Origin: Strongylocentrotus droebachiensis
Lineage: Eukaryota; Echinodermata; Echinoidea; Camarodonta; Strongylocentrotidae
Reading direction: 5' to 3'
Assembly (NCBI GenBank): GCA_035222895.1
Contig: JAVYIG010000876.1
Span: 1 to 64,000 of the forward strand
DNA length: 64,000 bases
Of this stretch, positions 59,274 through 64,000 are shown piece after piece. How positions within the stretch are numbered: the stretch's first letter is position 1; each line of letters starts with the position of its first letter. The notes beneath the pieces were generated by a model that did not search any database, was not told the origin of the DNA, and saw only the letters and a program-made list of their open reading frames with translations. A program made the position numbers and the translations under genes.

Positions 59274-59399
59274 CTAGAGAGAAGCTAAATGGAAAATATA
59301 AATGGAAAATAATAATATAGCGTGTATCAGATGATATAACGTCCCCATGCGCTTCCAAAGAAGTTTGATATTACTACCCTAGCTTTACGTCTGGCAGCC

Positions 59400-59580
59400 G
59401 TAATCATGGCACAGTGCATTCCAAGGAATAAATCTTACCGGTACCCATTTCACACCTGGGTGAAAAGTGGCAAATGTGGATTAAAGTCTCGCTAAAAGAT
59501 GTTAGTGTAAGGCTGGGATTCGAACCCTCAACTCATGGATTGAGAGTAAAGTGAATGAACCAATATACCATGACACCTCC
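59400..59580 (-). mobile_element. SINE copy
   Basis: CCAAGGAATAAATCTTACCG, CACACCTGGGTGAAAAGTGG and GGGATTCGAACCCTCAACTC (complement of a B box), ending CATGACACCTC, the complement of the SINE head. Confidence 0.75.
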
Positions 59581-60024
59581 AAATAAAGAAAAAGATAATG
59601 AGATGTGTATCATGTCATGTAAAACAGTTAACCCATGAAATTTATGAATTTCTGCTTCTTCGGGGAGCTCTTCTTTTCATAAATCCACCATTTAAATCAT
59701 AAAGCATAGCAATCCTTCAGTAATAAAATACTGAAGGATAATGCCAATGTGTACATGTAGCTTTATGTAAACAGTAAAGGAAAGCAATACTCCAAAGTTG
59801 ATAAATTGTTGTTTTTTTGTAACTCAAGAATAAAACATGGACTGGTTTAGTTAGGGCCTTTGTTGAATACTTTTAAAAGTAAGTTCTAATATGTCACATT
59901 CTCAAGAAACATTAATCAGGACAAATCAATTTTGCATATACTTAAAAAATCAATAAACCTGGAAAGGATATTTAATAATAATTTACTTTTTTACTGTAAA
60001 TCAAAATTATCCCCTTTCTAGAGC

Positions 60025-60175
60025 TCTCTTTCTCTCCCTATCTCCATCCTTCCCTTCTCTCTCGCTACCTCTCTCTCTCTCTCTCCCTTCCTCCTTCCCT
60101 CTCTCTCTCTCTCCCTTCCTTGCTCCCTCTCTCTCCCCCACTTTCCCACTCGCCCCTACTCCCCCTCTCTTTGAG
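60025..60175. repeat. Pyrimidine-rich (CT)n-type tract
   Basis: CTCTCTCTCTCTCTCCC and variants over 150 bp. Confidence 0.88.
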
Positions 60176-61377
60176 TCTTCATCCATTAATATTCTTCATC
60201 CTTTTTTCATACATTTTTCAAAGAAATTCAAGAAGTGCAAACTGTTTAACTATGTTTACAATGGTATCAAATTTAGCTCTCTATCATGACAATGGTCCTC
60301 AATTGTTGCATATCCACAAAAAGTCCATTGTTTTCACATTTTCAAAAGACATCGCAATAGGAATATTTGATTCATTACACGGAAATAATAACAGCTGCCA
60401 AGTTATTTCGCCTTATTAATTCTCAGTGCGAATAATGTCCTATTCCGGGATCCTATCCAATTATATATATATATAGAAGGTAAAATAAGACGCTTGCCAA
60501 ATTTGTAATCACATGGATGGAGCATGTTCGCTAAATGTGACCAATCGGACCATCGCAGGGAGGGCAATCTTCACATACAATTGCCTCTAGACGAAGAACG
60601 AGGAACGCAACATGCTTGGCACCCTGACAAATTTACGCAAGATGGATACGGTGGTTTTGATTTTGTAACATATGTTTTTGTTTATTTCTCCTATTTCTTA
60701 TCATCACTTGAAAGTTATTATCACATCAATCCCCTACTGTGAGCATTTGTTTTTCTATTGTATTCAACTGCATATTTAACATTTCTGTTGCATCATTGGC
60801 TGATAAAAACAGATGTTAGTCAAGATCCCCCCAGGTTCAACATAACCATTTGTTAAAGTTTGACCTGCTTCAACTGTTTGGAATGCATCTCCCCATTTTC
60901 CATTGTGCATCATCAAAATATTTCTTTTGTTGTCTAAGTGGTAGATTTTTGTTCAAACCATTCTACTTCTCTGATCTTTTGTACTTTCCTCTAGAGTAAT
61001 TTGCTATCAAGGTCGGACTTAGTTGAACTGAACCAGTAGAAAACTGCCCTAAGAGTCATGAATTAATGCCCTTAAGTTGGTTTCAGCCGTTAAAATAATT
61101 CAATTTCTTACATTTTCTCTTTTCATTGAGAAGGGTAAGAATCTAGCTCAGTATATCATTGTCCGATAAAAGAATCAGTTACATGGCGTAGAACACACTC
61201 AGAAAACAAACATGAAAGAGATGAACACTTTTTTGCCCTTTTCACTTAGTTTTCCAAATGTTTGTTTATAAGCAGTTATAGATATGAAAGATTCCCAGGC
61301 ATATATATTCACATGCTACCTCACAAACTATCAGATTTTTAAAAATAAATATAACATTATGCATTTCTTAGATATTT

Positions 61378-61645
61378 TCTTTTTTGTTTTAATCAATCAA
61401 CACCCTGAAAGACTGATCAAAGGTCACATTTTATTTTCTTGTTAAATGTTATTCCATATTACAACATGGAGAGGACAAATCAACATTATAGCAGGCTACT
61501 TTGTTTTCTTTGATTCATTACTTATTTTTCTTAGATCTAGCAACACATTGAAAGACTGATTAAAGATCAAGGGTCGTTGCTTGTTCAACAAAACTTCATA
61601 TTATTTCATGACAAAATTGGAAATGTCAACATTTCAGCAGGCACC
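61378..61645. repeat. Diverged tandem duplication, about 150-bp unit
   Basis: GAAAGACTGATCAAAGGTCA / GAAAGACTGATTAAAGATCA, then TTGTTAAATGTTATTCCATA / TTGTTCAACAAAACTTCATA and CAACATTATAGCAGGC / CAACATTTCAGCAGGC, in the same order. Confidence 0.7.
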
Positions 61646-61724
61646 CCTGTACGAGCAATCATCATCAATAACCTTGCAAAACCAATCAATTATATTCATT
61701 ATACAAAAGCCTGATAACAAAAAT

Positions 61725-61860
61725 GCCAAAAAGAGCCCCTGTAAGTCATAAGCCCCAAAAAATTTGCATAGAGCTCAATGCAAAACATATTAAAGAGTGT
61801 TTTTTTTGTGCAAGCAAGCTTGAAAAGTAGCCCCCGAAATTGTTTAAATATTTTTTCCCT
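61725..61860. mobile_element. Relative of the E36-donor element, inverted
   Basis: GCATAGAGCTCAATGCAAAA, TATTAAAGAGTGT, TAGCCCCCGAAATT and TATTTTTTCCCTG match parts of 18,286-18,443, partly in the opposite orientation. Confidence 0.6.
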
Positions 61861-61974
61861 GCACTGATAAGTATACATGTACATGCTACTCTACTCTATC
61901 AAATTAATACAGAAATTGATGCCACGAATAAAACAGGATCTACAAAACAGACGGTAAAGATGTTTGGCATGTTT

Positions 61975-62680
61975 AGACTGCATGAAATTTATACAAAGCC
62001 CTACAAAGAAACATTGTATAAAGAATAGTCGTATGTGAAAGAGGCGTACAGACTAGGAAACAGCATCATATAAAGAAACATATGAAGAGGTCGAATGACG
62101 CGACAGCTGACCGATCATCAGCGCATGCTCAAGATAAGAACCGCCAAGGTATATCATTTTGGTACAATATCAGCGTGTCCACACACAAAACAATTTATCC
62201 CGAAACTCTATAACGAAACGTCGTATAAAGAATCATCGTATAAATTCCAGGATGTCCACACACAGAAGAAAGTAATCCTGAAACTCTACAGCGAAATGTC
62301 GTATAGGTGCGCAGTTTGCTACTGCGATCATGAAATAGAAGCTGAAATGAGGGGTCAGGTCTCCTTTCGCTCGAGGTCACGTTAAGCCCCGCCCAGTTAT
62401 ACCGTTCTAGTTCGACTAGTTACGTCCACACACAACACATTCCGTGATTAGGCATGATTAGGCGTGATTAGGCGTGATTCTTTATAGGTCGTATAACGAA
62501 ACGCATGTTTGGGCATCGTTTCGTTATGCGACGTTTCGTTATACGACATTTCGTTATACGACGTATCGTTAGTAAGCGTCCAAACAGACAATTTCATTGT
62601 ATAACTTTCCCGAAACGGTATAATTAATCATGCCTAATCACGGAAAAATTTGGTCGTGGACACAGGGTTTGTTGTGTTAA
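61975..62680. repeat. Complex array of CGTATAA / GATTAGGCGT units
   Basis: GTCCACACACA heads recur at about 62,177, 62,252 and 62,425; AACTCTATAACGAAACGTCG and related blocks recur. TTTCGTTATACGAC repeats three to four times at 62,518-62,572 and GATTAGGCGT three times at 62,445-62,478, facing an inverted copy (TAATCATGCCTAATCACGGA) at 62,624-62,645. Confidence 0.75.
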
Positions 62681-63043
62681 ACCAGAGCAGGATACCGATT
62701 CATAAACGAGGATCCATTCAAAGTGACGCTCTAACATGCGTTTTGCTACATGATGATGTTCCATTAAAGACATTCAGACTAGAAAAACGGTAATTACGTA
62801 ACATATAGGTAGACGATATTAAACTCCAGTAGTCTGAACACAGGTGGTTTGGAAGATGTTGGCACTAGGATTTGTTTTGGATTCGTTCCCTGGGTTCATC
62901 TAGTGCCCCAGATTTGTAACTTCCAAAGGGAATATAAACAGTTCATGTGTTGAGAAAAAAAAGTGAATTGATAAATGGAATAGTTGATATGCTTCCAAGA
63001 TCCAGCAAGAGAATCAGAATCGAGGCCACTCCAAACACAACAT

Positions 63044-63355
63044 CAGACCTGCCAACCTCTGGAGTTCAAAAACTGTATTCTTCAATCCCCAAAGTTGTAT
63101 TTGACTAACAAAAGTTGTATTCTTAAAAATAAACACGGACTGTTACGCGGATCAATGCCTCTTACCGTTCCTACATACAGGAAGAAATTTTTCAATGGAC
63201 CATTGGTTGAATATGCATGATTTCATCACGACTGTTGTGTTCGATGGACCAATGAACATCCCCAAATTGCCGATGTGAGATGCTTGTAGGATACTTTACA
63301 GGACAAAATAGGCGTTTTGCCTCTGAAAATGGCACATACACACAAAAAAAAAATG

Positions 63356-63390
<35 letters not shown>

Positions 63391-63486
63391 GTTGAAAATC
63401 ATATTTTATTGAGGAAAATCGTACTGTCGTATTTGCTTCTAAAAATTGTACGAAATACGACTAAATCGTACTGGTTGGCAGGTCTG
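63044..63486. mobile_element. hAT-like MITE with 6-bp target duplication
   Basis: Ends CAGACCTGCCAACC and GGTTGGCAGGTCTG; flanks CAACAT at 63,038-63,043 and 63,487-63,492. Contains a long A run near 63,360-63,386. Confidence 0.92.
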
Positions 63487-63623
63487 CAACATGGACAGTC
63501 ATTAGCTGTCAAATAAAAGACATTAAATCATGACTCAGCCATGCATTACACATGTACGCTTCCTCAATGGCTTTAAAGTTACACTGCAACATCAACCACT
63601 GCAAGTGACATCATTGTAGTCTA

Positions 63624-63914
63624 CAGTGTGAGTCCAAAAAAAGTTTACACCTAGAAAATTGCTAATTATTTAAAAAATCATCTATCATCATTATTCAAAC
63701 ATCACATAAGCAACTTTGGCGCAAGTCGATTTTTGCACTCTCGCAAATAATGCCTCCTGTTCATCCAAGCGTGAACGCATACCACACAAAAATGATACCA
63801 AATGATTTGGGATAAAACACTCTTTCATAAGATGTATAATAATTTACTGTTCATAGATGATTTTTAAAATAATTAGCAATTTTCAAGGCGTAAACTTTTT
63901 TTTGACTCACACGG
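63624..63914. mobile_element. mariner-like MITE, TA target
   Basis: TA at 63,622-63,623 and 63,915-63,916; ends CAGTGTGAGTCCAAAAAAAG and the matching inverted end (GACTCACACGG). Arms of about 60 bp including AATTGCTAATTATTT. Confidence 0.86.
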
Positions 63915-64000
63915 TATAGCTGATTCAAAAGTTAAAACTTTGGTAGGCCTTCATGCTGCTATGCAAAATGAACCCAAGAGTATTTGCATTCCCAGTTCAC

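Larger units (their letters stand above)
59274..61376. other. Upstream of E1: no exon found
   Basis: Contains a reversed SINE fragment (59,400-59,580) and a pyrimidine-rich microsatellite (60,025-60,175). I found no frame that continues the E1 protein, so the next 5' exon is either cryptic here or outside the window. Confidence 0.55.

Noticed and set aside
58563..58973. 136-residue frame rich in NPKPNP repeats
   Set aside because: It arises from the CCTAAC/CCTAAA array; no splice or start context.
60524..60742. 72-residue + strand frame upstream of the gene
   Set aside because: No recognisable domain, no supporting splice context, not in the gene's orientation.

Overview
This is a metazoan nuclear window with no prokaryotic features. 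One very long, intron-rich gene on the minus strand accounts for almost all the coding sequence. Its protein belongs to the polycystin-1 / receptor-for-egg-jelly (REJ) family. That domain mix, together with tRNA-like SINEs, dense short inverted-repeat elements and ATT/TAA microsatellite tails, points to a marine deuterostome, most likely a sea urchin or other echinoderm. The species is an inference.

Reading the minus strand from high to low coordinates, I placed 50 exons (E1 at 59,273 to E50 at 23). All have GT/AG borders, and codon phases agree from exon to exon except at the indels noted below. Together they encode about 3,000 residues. Order: PKD/Ig-like repeats (E1-E9), REJ module (E10-E21) split by a Ser/Thr/acidic mucin-like block of about 400 residues (E15-E17), GAIN-type region (E22-E29), GPS cleavage motif with its HL-S tripeptide (E30), first transmembrane helix (E31), PLAT domain (E32-E33), five-helix block (E34-E42, counting TM1), polycystin extracellular domain (E43-E47) and the start of the channel, S1 to S4 (E43, E47-E50). 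The N-terminus lies beyond or upstream in the 59.3-64 kb stretch, where I found no exon. The rest of S4, the pore and the C-terminus lie past the left edge.

E48 and E49, which encode the end of S2, S3 and the S3-S4 linker, carry three apparent insertions (+1, +1, +4). Removing them restores an alignment to polycystin-2 with no gaps. Whether they are assembly errors, an allele or real decay of the gene is the main open question about function.

Introns hold at least ten families of short terminal-inverted-repeat elements (TTAA-target, 6-bp-target, TA-target and foldback types), two SINE-like families, a 5'-truncated LINE with an open reverse-transcriptase frame, a 4.6-kb element with 38-bp terminal inverted repeats, telomere-like arrays and microsatellites. 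Three exons (E8, E45, E46) have decayed partial copies in neighbouring introns. One element sits exactly in the E36 splice donor and has duplicated that donor as its target site.
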